Under the pieces are notes generated by a model. It was not told the DNA's origin, searched no databases, and worked only from the letters and a program-made list of their open reading frames with translations. Of a stretch of DNA of 30,279 nucleotides, positions 23,153 to 30,279 are shown in pieces; position 1 is the first letter of the stretch; every line of letters begins with the position of its first letter. A program made the position numbers and the translations under genes. The DNA comes from an uncultured Agathobacter sp. (lineage in GTDB: Bacteria; Bacillota; Clostridia; Lachnospirales; Lachnospiraceae). The stretch covers positions 1 through 30,279 of the forward strand of contig CAKRKX010000019.1 in NCBI GenBank assembly GCA_934358675.1, read 5' to 3'.

Positions 23153-24466
23153 TTGGCTTTGAGTGTAGCAGATAAGTATTTACAGCTTTTAGACAGACAA
23201 TATTATAACAGCTACGGTAAGGTGGTCAAAGTGGTTGGTTTGACGATCGAATCCGTAGGACCGAAAGCGCGACTCGGAGATTTGTGCAAGATCTATCCGG
23301 ACGAGGACCGACAGCAGCATGTGATCGCTGAAGTGGTTGGATTTCAGGATTCGCGACTGATTCTGATGCCGGTTGACAGCGTGGAAGGTGTTGGAGTTGG
23401 ATGTATCGTAGAGAATACGGGACATCCATTATCTGTATTAGTGGGGGAAGAACTGCTCGGACATACGTTGGACGGCATTGGCAGAATCAGTGACGGCGAT
23501 GTGGATGTTCATGGAGAATATTATCCGCTCGAACAGAATCCGCCGGATCCGATGGAACGTGAGATCATCAGTGAAGTGCTTCCGCTTGGCGTGAAGGCGG
23601 TTGACGGACTGATCACAGTCGGCAAAGGACAGCGTATCGGTGTGTTTGCCGGTTCCGGTGTCGGTAAGAGTACGCTTCTCGGTATGTTCGCGCGTAATAC
23701 CAAGGCGGACATCAATGTGATCGCGCTGATCGGAGAGCGAGGTCGAGAGGTGCGAGAATTTATCGAGCGAGATCTCGGACCGGAAGGTATGGCCCGGTCG
23801 GTAGTTGTGGTGGCGACTTCGGACAAACCGGCGCTTATCCGAAATAAATGTGCCAAGACGGCGACAGCCGTGGCAGAGTATTTCCGTGATCAGGGCAAGG
23901 ATGTGCTTTTGATGATGGATTCCATGACTCGTTTTTCACAGGCACAGCGAGAAATCGGGCTCGCATCCGGTGAACCTCCGGTTACAAGAGGATATCCGCC
24001 GAGCGTGTATTCCGAGATGCCGAAGCTTCTGGAACGCGCGGGAACAAATGACAAAGGTTCGATTACCGGATTGTATACCGTTCTGGTTGACGGCGATGAC
24101 TTTAATGAGCCGATCACTGATACGGCGCGAGGCATTCTCGACGGACATATCATGCTGGATCGAAAGCTGGGACATAAGAATCACTATCCGGCGATTGACA
24201 TCCTGCAGAGCATTTCCCGAGTTATGAACTCGATCGTAACGAAGGAACACAAGGCACTCGCTGGAAAACTCAAAAATGTGCTGGCTACCTACAATGAGGC
24301 GGAGGATCTCATTAACATCGGCGCATACAAAAGCGGTTCCAATCCGGAGATCGATTATGCGATCAAAAAGATCAAGGACGTGAATACATTTCTCTGTCAG
24401 GGAACGGATGAAAAGTTTACCTTTGATGAGGTGGTTGGTCTGCTTGCAGATGTTTTTAAAGATTAA
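23153..24466 (+). CDS. fliI: Flagellum-specific ATPase FliI
   Basis: 437 residues, an F1-beta-like ATPase that energises flagellar protein export. Walker A is AGSGVGKST (166-174), Walker B is VLLMMDSMTRFSQAQRE, and GEPPVTRGYPPSVYSEMPKL is the FliI/YscN signature. The N terminus (KVVKVVGLTIESVGP) is the usual beta-barrel domain. Start TTG 23153 is chosen because CGGGGT lies about 5 bases before it and the family begins there; the frame stays open farther up inside fliH without family similarity. It is the second TTG start in a row. Confidence 0.96.
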   Translation: MALSVADKYLQLLDRQYYNSYGKVVKVVGLTIESVGPKARLGDLCKIYPDEDRQQHVIAEVVGFQDSRLILMPVDSVEGVGVGCIVENTGHPLSVLVGEELLGHTLDGIGRISDGDVDVHGEYYPLEQNPPDPMEREIISEVLPLGVKAVDGLITVGKGQRIGVFAGSGVGKSTLLGMFARNTKADINVIALIGERGREVREFIERDLGPEGMARSVVVVATSDKPALIRNKCAKTATAVAEYFRDQGKDVLLMMDSMTRFSQAQREIGLASGEPPVTRGYPPSVYSEMPKLLERAGTNDKGSITGLYTVLVDGDDFNEPITDTARGILDGHIMLDRKLGHKNHYPAIDILQSISRVMNSIVTKEHKALAGKLKNVLATYNEAEDLINIGAYKSGSNPEIDYAIKKIKDVNTFLCQGTDEKFTFDEVVGLLADVFKD

Positions 24467-24481
24467 GGCGGTTGATCGATT

Positions 24482-24903
24482 ATGGCAAAATTCGTATATC
24501 GAATATCAAGCAAAAGCTTGAGACGCAGGCGCAGATGGCGTACAGCATTGCCAACCAGAAATATCTGGATGAACAGAAAGTGCTGCAACAGTATCTGATC
24601 CGGCGTGTCGGATATGAAAAGAAGCTAAAGGAAGCAGTACAGGGCAATCTCGACCTTGACGAAGTGGCACATGCACGTGCGAATGTGAACGATATGAAGA
24701 CGATCGTGCGACGTCAGATGATGAATGTGCATACGGCGGAAAAAGAGATGGAAGATGCGCGTGCGGCTCTTAACGAAGTGATGCAGGAACGCAAAGTACA
24801 GGAGAAGCTGCGGGAGAAAGCCTTTGAGGAGTTTAAACAGGAGCTTGCAGCGGCGGAAACAAAAGAAATCGACGAGCTGGTAAGTTATACATACAACAAG
24901 TAG
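24482..24903 (+). CDS. fliJ: Flagellar export chaperone FliJ, reading frame broken near the start
   Basis: The expected FliJ start MAKFVYR is encoded from ATG 24482, with AAGGCGG (24465-24471) 10 bases before it, but this frame stops at 24596 after 38 codons. The rest of FliJ, NIKQKLETQAQMAYSIANQ and the long helical hairpin to RKVQEKLREKAFEEFKQEL, is in the next frame (continuous 24472-24903). The switch lies at about 24500-24504, where CGA and AAT share one base. Compared with the usual MAKF.YRMQNIL.IK start, about 5 residues plus one base (16 bases) seem missing. Starting at TTG 24472 would put the ribosome site directly against the start codon; an internal ATG at 24535 would give 122 residues. 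The gene is either damaged, shortened, or carries a sequencing error. It lies between fliI and a MotE-like gene. Confidence 0.8.
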
Positions 24904-24913
24904 AGGAGAACTT

Positions 24914-25696
24914 ATGCCATTCAAGAAGAAAAAAAACAAAAAAGAAGTGACTTCGGATAACAATACACAGGAAGAGGAAGAAAAAGCGGGCGGTAAGCTG
25001 GTGCTTGCGCTTGTAACAATACTGATTATTGCAATCTGGCTGGGCATTATTGCAATCCTGATCAAGACGGATGTGGGCGGTTTCGGGTCGTCGGTTTTAT
25101 ATCCGGTCTTAAAGGATGTACCTTATATCAACAAGATCCTTCCGGCAACGGACAGCAGCGACCTCCCGACAGAAGATACACAGTACCGGTACGGATCGCT
25201 GGACGAAGCGGTTGCGCGGATCAAGGAACTGGAACTGGAACTGGATCAGGCAAAAGCCGGTCAACAGAAGGATTCCGAGACGATTGATAATCTGAATGCG
25301 CAGATCGATGATCTGTCGACATATAAAGATGATGAGGCGGCGTTCGAAAAAGAAAAAGAAAAGTTTTACGAAGAGGTTGTTTTTTCGGATAATGCGCCCG
25401 ATATAAATGAGTATAAGACTTACTATGAAAGCATTGATCCAAAGAATGCGGAAGTCTTATACAAACAGGTGGTTGAACAGGTTACCTACGATAATGAGGT
25501 TAAAGATTATGCCGAAACCTACTCGAAAATGAAGCCGAAAGAGGCGGCTGCCATCTTTGATACGATGACAGACAATCTTGGGCTGGTTGCCGATATTATG
25601 AACAATATGGGCACGGAGGAGAGAGGCAAGATCCTTGGTAAGATGGATGCGACGACTGCGGCGAAGCTGACGGAAATCATGGAGCCTACGAAGTAG
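24914..25696 (+). CDS. MotE/YlxF-like flagellar membrane protein (MgtE N-like domain)
   Basis: 260 residues. A basic start (FKKKKNKK), one membrane helix at about 29-50, then a Glu/Lys/Asp-rich coiled coil (about 95-150) and a helical C-terminal domain (about 185-260) with YSKMKPKEAAAIFDTM and MGTEERGKILGKMDATTAAK. This layout matches the MotE/YlxF-type proteins found after fliJ in Firmicute flagellar operons, whose end resembles the MgtE N-terminal domain. By analogy it probably helps stabilise or assemble the motor at the membrane. GAGGAG ribosome site; it begins 10 bases after fliJ. Confidence 0.85.
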   Translation: MPFKKKKNKKEVTSDNNTQEEEEKAGGKLVLALVTILIIAIWLGIIAILIKTDVGGFGSSVLYPVLKDVPYINKILPATDSSDLPTEDTQYRYGSLDEAVARIKELELELDQAKAGQQKDSETIDNLNAQIDDLSTYKDDEAAFEKEKEKFYEEVVFSDNAPDINEYKTYYESIDPKNAEVLYKQVVEQVTYDNEVKDYAETYSKMKPKEAAAIFDTMTDNLGLVADIMNNMGTEERGKILGKMDATTAAKLTEIMEPTK

Positions 25697-25719
25697 AACC
25701 TGAGAAAGGAGGAACGTAT

Positions 25720-27168
25720 TTGACAAGTGCAAATGTATTTAATCTGAACTCTGTCAGTCAGAATCAGAATTTAAATGCAAATGCTGCAACAAGCAAAACC
25801 AAGGCTGGAAATTCAGGCGCTGCGGCTGTGTTTTCGTCAATGATGAATGCAAACTACTCTACAAATCAAACAGTGAATGCCAACAGCATGTCACAGGCAT
25901 CCAATAAGACGAACGATACAGACCGCACGCAGAATTCCTACACACAGTATTCATATCGTGATCGCGGGATCGCCTCTGCAAAAATGAATGACAAGCTGGA
26001 TGAGGCAGCGGATACACTGAATTCATTCGAGGATAAAGTGGTTGCGAAGGTTGCGGAAGATCTCGGTGTGGACGAAGATGCGGTTCGCGCTGCAATGGAA
26101 TACCTTGGATTGACAGCTTTTGGCCTTATGGATCCACAGAATCTGGCACAGTTGACGGTGCAGCTGACAGATGCAGCATCTCCGGAAGAGCTGCTTTTTC
26201 AACCGCAATTCGTTGATCTGATGCAGGAAATGCAAGTGATGCAGGCTCAATTGGCGGACGAACTGAATCTGATGCCGGATGAAATGCATGATCTGCTTGC
26301 ACAGATGGAGATTGTGGATGATCCACAGGCGATGGAAGATCCACAGGCGATGGAAGATGGTTCTTTTGCGGACGTGGTATCACAGGTTGTTCAGGAGAAT
26401 GAACAGGCAACGGTTGTTTCGGACAATGAAGCCGTGCAGCCACAGGATGATACAGCGGATATGGAGATTGCATCGGAACAGACACCGGATATGGTGGAGA
26501 AAGTTATGGATCGCCAGACGGCACAGGAAGCAAAACAGGATGGCAGCAATGCAGATGATCTGACAAAGCGGGAGAATGAAGTTCAGACTGCGGATCGAAC
26601 GAATGCTCACGCGGCAGAACAGGCACCGGATATGGTGTTTACGACCGATCAGGTAATGGAAGAAACCATTCCTCAGACGGAAGATACTTCCTATCTGTCC
26701 ATTGATACGATGGATCTGATCGAGCAGTTTGCGGAGAATGTCAGGGTGACGATATCGGAGGAGACATCTTCGATGGAGATGCAGCTGAATCCGGAAAATC
26801 TCGGTAAAGTATATCTTCAGGTTTCTTCGGAACAGGGAATGGTCCGTGCACAGATCGCGGCCAGCGAAGAAGCGGTAAAGACAGCGCTTGAGACACAGGT
26901 TGCAGAATTGAAAGAAACGTTGCTGCAATCGGGAATCAAAGTGGATTCCATCGAAGTGACGGTGGCTTCGCATGAATTTGAGAGAAATCTCGAACAGGGA
27001 CAAAGCCGTGAATTTGAAGAAGGACAAAGGCAGCAGGAACAAGAGTCGAAGAGAAGAAATATTAATTTGTCATCGCTTGACGAATTATCTTCCCTGATGA
27101 CGGAAGAGGAAGCTTTGGTTGCCCAGATGATGAAGGACAACGGCAACTCGGTTGACCTGACAGCCTAA
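25720..27168 (+). CDS. fliK: Flagellar hook-length control protein FliK
   Basis: 482 residues with a TTG start behind AAAGGAGG. The N-terminal part is Asn/Ser/Gln-rich and low in complexity; residues about 195-330 are acidic and Gln-rich, including the repeat DPQAME twice. The C-terminal Flg_hook domain (about 335-430) has the signature LNPENLGKVYLQV (356-368) and SGIKVDSIEVTVASHE. FliK measures hook length and switches export from hook to filament proteins. The tail after 430 is charged (EEGQRQQEQESKRR). Position between the MotE-like gene and flgD fits. Confidence 0.93.
   Translation: MTSANVFNLNSVSQNQNLNANAATSKTKAGNSGAAAVFSSMMNANYSTNQTVNANSMSQASNKTNDTDRTQNSYTQYSYRDRGIASAKMNDKLDEAADTLNSFEDKVVAKVAEDLGVDEDAVRAAMEYLGLTAFGLMDPQNLAQLTVQLTDAASPEELLFQPQFVDLMQEMQVMQAQLADELNLMPDEMHDLLAQMEIVDDPQAMEDPQAMEDGSFADVVSQVVQENEQATVVSDNEAVQPQDDTADMEIASEQTPDMVEKVMDRQTAQEAKQDGSNADDLTKRENEVQTADRTNAHAAEQAPDMVFTTDQVMEETIPQTEDTSYLSIDTMDLIEQFAENVRVTISEETSSMEMQLNPENLGKVYLQVSSEQGMVRAQIAASEEAVKTALETQVAELKETLLQSGIKVDSIEVTVASHEFERNLEQGQSREFEEGQRQQEQESKRRNINLSSLDELSSLMTEEEALVAQMMKDNGNSVDLTA
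26320..26358 (+). repeat. Two perfect 18-base tandem repeats in fliK
   Basis: The unit GATCCACAGGCGATGGAA occurs at 26320-26337 and 26338-26355, followed by GAT, encoding DPQAME twice in the acidic linker. It is a site where repeat number can change without shifting the frame. Confidence 0.85.
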
Positions 27169-27180
27169 GGAGGAAAAAAT

Positions 27181-27945
27181 ATGGCAGCAACTTATACCGC
27201 TTCGGTAGACAACGGTAAGCTGGTGACGGATTATCAGGCAAAGAAAAAGTCTGAGGAAGCAGAAAAGAATAATGGATCATCCCTTGGATACGATCAGTTT
27301 TTGACGCTTCTTTGCGCAGAAATGCAGTATCAGGATCCTCTTGAACCGACAAGCAATACAGAATATGTAGCTCAGCTTGCAACGTTCTCACAGCTGGAGG
27401 CCACATTGTCCATGCAGCAGACGCAGGAGAATGAGATGGCAAATGCTTTGGTGGGAAAGCAGGTGGTTCTTAAGGTTGCAGATGAAACAACCGGAAAAGA
27501 AAACTATGTCAATGGTAAAGTGGATTATATCATGTATCAGGAAGACGGAAGCGTTATGTTGAGCGTTAACAACCGGTTATACAAGAGTGATACACTCGAC
27601 ACGGTCGCGGATGAAAGCTATTATGAGGCAGTAACGACAGCAAAAACCTTCGGTGATATGATCGGTCAGCTTCCGGATCTTGAGAACATTAATGAGAGCT
27701 ATGAGAAAGCCATCACGCAGATCCGTGATCTGTATGACGGAATGACTTCGTATCAGCAGAAGTATGTGGACAGTGATGATTTAAAGAAGCTTCAGGAATA
27801 TGAAAAACGTCTTGCTGAGGTAAAAAAGACCAATGAGGATGACGGAAGCAATAAAACAGATGCTTCTACGGATGTTGCAGACAAGACAGATACTGACAAT
27901 GATACCAATGCAGAAAATGCTAAGAATACGGAGGCGAATGCATGA
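27181..27945 (+). CDS. flgD: Flagellar hook capping protein FlgD with extra C-terminal domain
   Basis: 254 residues; AAGGAGG precedes the ATG. The conserved FlgD core (about 36-85: YDQFLTLLCAEMQYQDPLEP, then QLATFSQLEA) guides hook assembly. A beta region (GKQVVLKVADETTG to VMLSVNNRLYKSD, about 90-135) follows. After it comes a helical segment (about 160-212) with QLPDLENI, QIRDLYDGMTSYQQKYV and LKKLQEYEKRLAEVKK, resembling the helical repeats of Gram-positive surface proteins (YDALT..QKALV..LEAAEAKI pattern). The last 40 residues are Asp/Asn/Thr-rich. Bacillus FlgD-type proteins are much shorter (about 140). The gene overlaps the next one as ATGA. Confidence 0.9.
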   Translation: MAATYTASVDNGKLVTDYQAKKKSEEAEKNNGSSLGYDQFLTLLCAEMQYQDPLEPTSNTEYVAQLATFSQLEATLSMQQTQENEMANALVGKQVVLKVADETTGKENYVNGKVDYIMYQEDGSVMLSVNNRLYKSDTLDTVADESYYEAVTTAKTFGDMIGQLPDLENINESYEKAITQIRDLYDGMTSYQQKYVDSDDLKKLQEYEKRLAEVKKTNEDDGSNKTDASTDVADKTDTDNDTNAENAKNTEANA

Positions 27946-28346
27946 ATCCGATAGCCGGTCAGTTTTCGTCGATCGAGCAGGTCAGTGATCAATATTTAAA
28001 TCAAAAAAATGTTAATCAATCTTCGAAAAAGTCCGATATATCATTTGAGGAAGTTTTACGAAGACAACAATCCTTGAGCACGGCAGGAAACGGAGAACTT
28101 AAATTTTCCAAGCACGCTGCACAAAGACTTGAGAGCAGAGGTATCAGCCTTTCGGATGAACAGAACACCAGGTTGCAAAGCGGCGTAGAGAAAGCAAGTG
28201 CAAAAGGGATTAACGAATCACTGGTTTTGGTCGATTCACTGGCATTTATTGTGAATGTACCGAATAAAACGGTCGTGACGGCAATGGATCAGACGGAAAC
28301 ACAATCAAATGTATTTACAAATATTGATGGCGCGGTAATTATGTAG
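27942..28346 (+). CDS. TIGR02530-type flagellar operon protein
   Basis: 134 residues. The part from about 45 on (FSKHAAQRLESRGISLSDEQ, LQSGVEKASAKGINESLVLV, DSLAFIVNVPNKTVVTAMD) matches TIGR02530, small proteins found only between flgD and flgE in Firmicute and related flagellar operons. The function is not established. It is coupled to flgD by an ATGA overlap. Two hairpins begin at its stop codon. Confidence 0.9.
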   Translation: MNPIAGQFSSIEQVSDQYLNQKNVNQSSKKSDISFEEVLRRQQSLSTAGNGELKFSKHAAQRLESRGISLSDEQNTRLQSGVEKASAKGINESLVLVDSLAFIVNVPNKTVVTAMDQTETQSNVFTNIDGAVIM

Positions 28347-28390
28347 CTGGACCTTATGGAAGCTACGGTTCCTGACTGACAGAGGGAACC
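28343..28390 (+). other. Two back-to-back hairpins before flgE
   Basis: GTAGCT (28343-28348) pairs with AGCTAC (28361-28366), and GGTTCC (28367-28372) pairs with GGAACC (28385-28390). The hairpins touch without a spacer, the first contains the upstream stop codon, and no T-run follows, so it is not a terminator. The flgE ribosome site lies 14 bases later. Confidence 0.6.
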
Positions 28391-28420
28391 AATCCGGCCA
28401 TCACAGGAGGTCAATGTACT

Positions 28421-29827
28421 ATGATGAGATCAATGTACTCTGCTGTGTCCGGACTTAAGACACATCAGACAAGAATGGACGTTATCGGTAATAACATCGC
28501 TAACGTTAACACCGAAGCATTTAAAGCTTCAAATGTACGTTTTAATGAAATTATGTACCAGACATTATCGACGGCATCCGGCGGTAATGGCACGACCGGC
28601 ATCGGTGGTGTCAACGCAAAGCAGATCGGTCTTGGCGTAAGCACCGGATCGACAACGGTCAACATTACCGGTGCAGGTGCATCGGAGACTACGGGCAATC
28701 CGTTTGACTTAAAATTTACGGATAGCCAGTCGACCAATTTTTTTATTGTAAGTGACGGAACCAATCGCTTTTTTACCAGAGCGGGTTCGTTTTATGTAGA
28801 TGGCAACGGATATCTTTGTATGAGTTCTACCGGATATACCCTTCAGGGATGGCAGGTAGATCCGACAACCGGAGAAGTGCGAAAAGATATTGTATCCGCT
28901 CTTCAGGTTATGTCTCCGCAGAATCAGACGGCTTCGCCGGAAGCGACAACGAAGGCCTATGCCTCGGGTGTTCTGGATAAGAAGGATACGAATGTTACCA
29001 GCGAGGACGGATACACGATGACGCTGGGATTCTTTGACAATCTCGGCTATTCCTACACTGCAAAATTTGCTATAAAGCCCCGCGAAAACAGTACGGTTGA
29101 CGGACAGTACCACATTACGCTGACGGATATCATTGATTCGAAGAGCGAGTCGATTCTGGGAACGACGGATGCCGATAAACAGCGGAATATTCAGGCAGTA
29201 TTCGGTAACGGATATGACATTGATTTTGATGCGAACGAGGGAACTTTTGTATCGATCGGCGGAAATAACCAGACGAGCCAGATGCTGAATCTTTCGGCTT
29301 TGACAACCGGATATACCACCAATAACGGCAACGGACAGAATGTTACCAGTAATTTCCAGAACGTTGAGATCGATTTCTCAAAATGTATGAATTACAACAA
29401 CGGCGGAACTTCCACATTAAAGATGTTAAAGGGTGATACGACCGGAGACGGAGCAGGAAAGAAACTCGGAGCCTTAACCGGTATCTCGATCGATCAGCAG
29501 GGACTGATCCACGGATCTTACGATAATGGTAATACGGTTGTTCTGGGACAGATTCCGGTTGCACAGTTTGCAAATGCATCCGGTCTGGAAAAGGTAGGTA
29601 ATAACTGTTACCAGACGACCTTAAACTCCGGCGAGTTTGACGGAATCGGCGTGGAAGTCAGTGCGGACGGCAGCGCGATCAACTCCGGAGAGCTTGAGAT
29701 GTCAAACGTAGATCTGTCCGGACAGTTTACGGATATGATCGTCACACAGCGTGGTTTCCAGGCAAATTCCCGCGTTATTACGGTGTCGGATACATTGCTT
29801 GAGGAACTGATCAATCTGAAGAGATAA
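28421..29827 (+). CDS. flgE: Flagellar hook protein FlgE
   Basis: 468 residues. The N-terminal MYSAVSGLKTHQTRMDVIGN with NIANVNT and the C-terminal SNVDLSGQFTDMIVTQRGFQ with ANSRVITVSDTLLEEL are the FlgE hook signatures; the middle is a variable, Asn/Gly/Thr-rich surface region. It polymerises into the hook under the FlgD cap. AGGAGG (28405-28410) lies 10 bases before ATG 28421; a second ATG follows at once. It is the last gene before a strong terminator; the usual small flbD gene between flgE and motA is absent. Confidence 0.96.
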   Translation: MMRSMYSAVSGLKTHQTRMDVIGNNIANVNTEAFKASNVRFNEIMYQTLSTASGGNGTTGIGGVNAKQIGLGVSTGSTTVNITGAGASETTGNPFDLKFTDSQSTNFFIVSDGTNRFFTRAGSFYVDGNGYLCMSSTGYTLQGWQVDPTTGEVRKDIVSALQVMSPQNQTASPEATTKAYASGVLDKKDTNVTSEDGYTMTLGFFDNLGYSYTAKFAIKPRENSTVDGQYHITLTDIIDSKSESILGTTDADKQRNIQAVFGNGYDIDFDANEGTFVSIGGNNQTSQMLNLSALTTGYTTNNGNGQNVTSNFQNVEIDFSKCMNYNNGGTSTLKMLKGDTTGDGAGKKLGALTGISIDQQGLIHGSYDNGNTVVLGQIPVAQFANASGLEKVGNNCYQTTLNSGEFDGIGVEVSADGSAINSGELEMSNVDLSGQFTDMIVTQRGFQANSRVITVSDTLLEELINLKR

Positions 29828-29860
29828 TTTGTCGGCGTACAGGAAAATACATAAAAATGC

Positions 29861-29899
29861 GATGGGAAATGAGAATTCGTCATTTCCCATCATTTTTTT
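29861..29899 (+). terminator. Strong intrinsic terminator after flgE
   Basis: GATGGGAAATGA (29861-29872) and TCATTTCCCATC (29880-29891) pair perfectly over 12 bp with a 7-base loop, followed by ATTTTTTT. It ends the flgB-flgE operon. Confidence 0.95.
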
Positions 29900-29921
29900 A
29901 CCCTTTTTACCAAAAAGAAAG

Positions 29922-29950
29922 TAGACAAGAAAACAAAAGTTTAGTAGAAT
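29922..29950 (+). promoter_or_regulatory. Sigma-A-like promoter for motA
   Basis: TAGACA (29922-29927), 17 bases, TAGAAT (29945-29950); each matches 5 of 6 consensus bases. It lies after the flgE terminator and 79 bases before the motA ATG. Confidence 0.6.
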
Positions 29951-30029
29951 TATATAAAAGGGTCAATAGGTCAAGTTTGCGTTTTTTTTGGCTGAAACCC
30001 GAATTTGTAAAATGGAAGGTGCGTTACAT

Positions 30030-30279
30030 ATGGATATAGCATCCCTGGTTGGAATCCTGCTGGGATTGGGAATGGTTGTATTTGGTATTATTAACAGTGG
30101 TGGCGGTGTCAGTGCATTCAATAACTTTATTGATATCCCATCCGTTGCAATTACGATTGGTGGTTCGCTTGCCGCAACACTTGGCTGCTATAAGCTGCCG
30201 GATTTTATCAACGGATTTAAAGCAATCACTTTAATTTTTAAGGATAAGAAAAGTGATCCGTCAGAAATTATAAAGTCAA
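30030..30279 (+). CDS. motA: Flagellar motor stator protein MotA (cut by window end)
   Basis: The first 83 codons are present. MDIASLVGILLGLGMVVFGI is membrane helix 1, and IDIPSVAITIGGSLAATLG with the following residues forms helix 2 and its lead-in, typical of MotA. MotA forms with MotB the proton- or sodium-conducting stator that drives rotation. GGAAGGTG (30014-30021) lies 8 bases before the ATG. It has its own promoter, separated from the hook operon by a terminator. Later helices and the ion-coupling residues are outside the window. Confidence 0.92.
   Translation, partial: MDIASLVGILLGLGMVVFGIINSGGGVSAFNNFIDIPSVAITIGGSLAATLGCYKLPDFINGFKAITLIFKDKKSDPSEIIKS

Noticed and set aside
24482..24600. 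Programmed ribosomal frameshift in fliJ
   Set aside because: No slippery heptamer or downstream stimulatory stem is evident; a deletion or sequencing error explains the break more simply.
29965..30012. Sigma-28 promoter before motA
   Set aside because: TCAAGTTT resembles the -35 region, but no GCCGATA-like -10 lies at the right distance.
1..30279. CRISPR arrays, tRNA/rRNA genes, insertion sequences or prophage genes
   Set aside because: No regularly spaced repeats, tRNA-like folds with the expected arms, transposase or integrase frames were seen.

Overview
The window looks like a chromosomal stretch from a motile, spore-lineage Firmicute, most likely Lachnospiraceae (Roseburia/Agathobacter/Butyrivibrio-like). 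The pointers are the order comM-dprA-topA-codY followed directly by a large flagellar operon, a sigK-type sporulation sigma factor, BIG2-type surface proteins, DUF1292 and DUF5662 proteins, strong AGGAGG ribosome sites and sigma-A promoters. The genus is inference; no rRNA or marker comparison was possible.

Bases 1-4.9 kb are an accessory or surface/signalling part. A 5'-truncated BIG2 protein and a secreted BIG2 protein end at a two-way terminator. Facing them is a leftward pair, a membrane Ser/Thr kinase and a small helix-turn-helix protein, each with its own recognisable promoter. A divergent rightward unit carries a small nitroreductase and a free-standing FakA/DAK-like domain. Bases 4848-5225 hold no protein gene but contain promoters and a compact multi-stem RNA-like structure, a candidate small RNA gene ahead of gltX.

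Bases 5.2-12.6 kb are gltX, a UvrD/PcrA-type helicase, a leftward DUF1292 gene with a consensus promoter, a GH13 debranching-enzyme-like protein that has lost its catalytic residues, a DUF5662 gene, and sigK under a CATANNNTA-type mother-cell promoter. The sigK product has no room for a pro-sequence.

Bases 12.6-18.4 kb are comM (AAA+ Mg-chelatase-like), dprA, topA and codY: DNA uptake/processing, topology and nutrient sensing. A CodY-box-like site (12/15) and a GCCGATAT sigma-28-like -10 lie just upstream of codY.

Bases 18.4-29.9 kb are one rightward flagellar operon: flgB, flgC, fliE, fliF, fliG, fliH, fliI, fliJ, a MotE/YlxF-like membrane protein, fliK, flgD, a TIGR02530-type gene and flgE. 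They build the rod, MS ring, switch, export ATPase complex and hook. It starts from a sigma-A-like promoter and ends in a strong terminator after flgE; motA then restarts from its own promoter and runs off the window end. Notable here are a frame break at the start of fliJ and a FlgD with an added helical domain and acidic tail.
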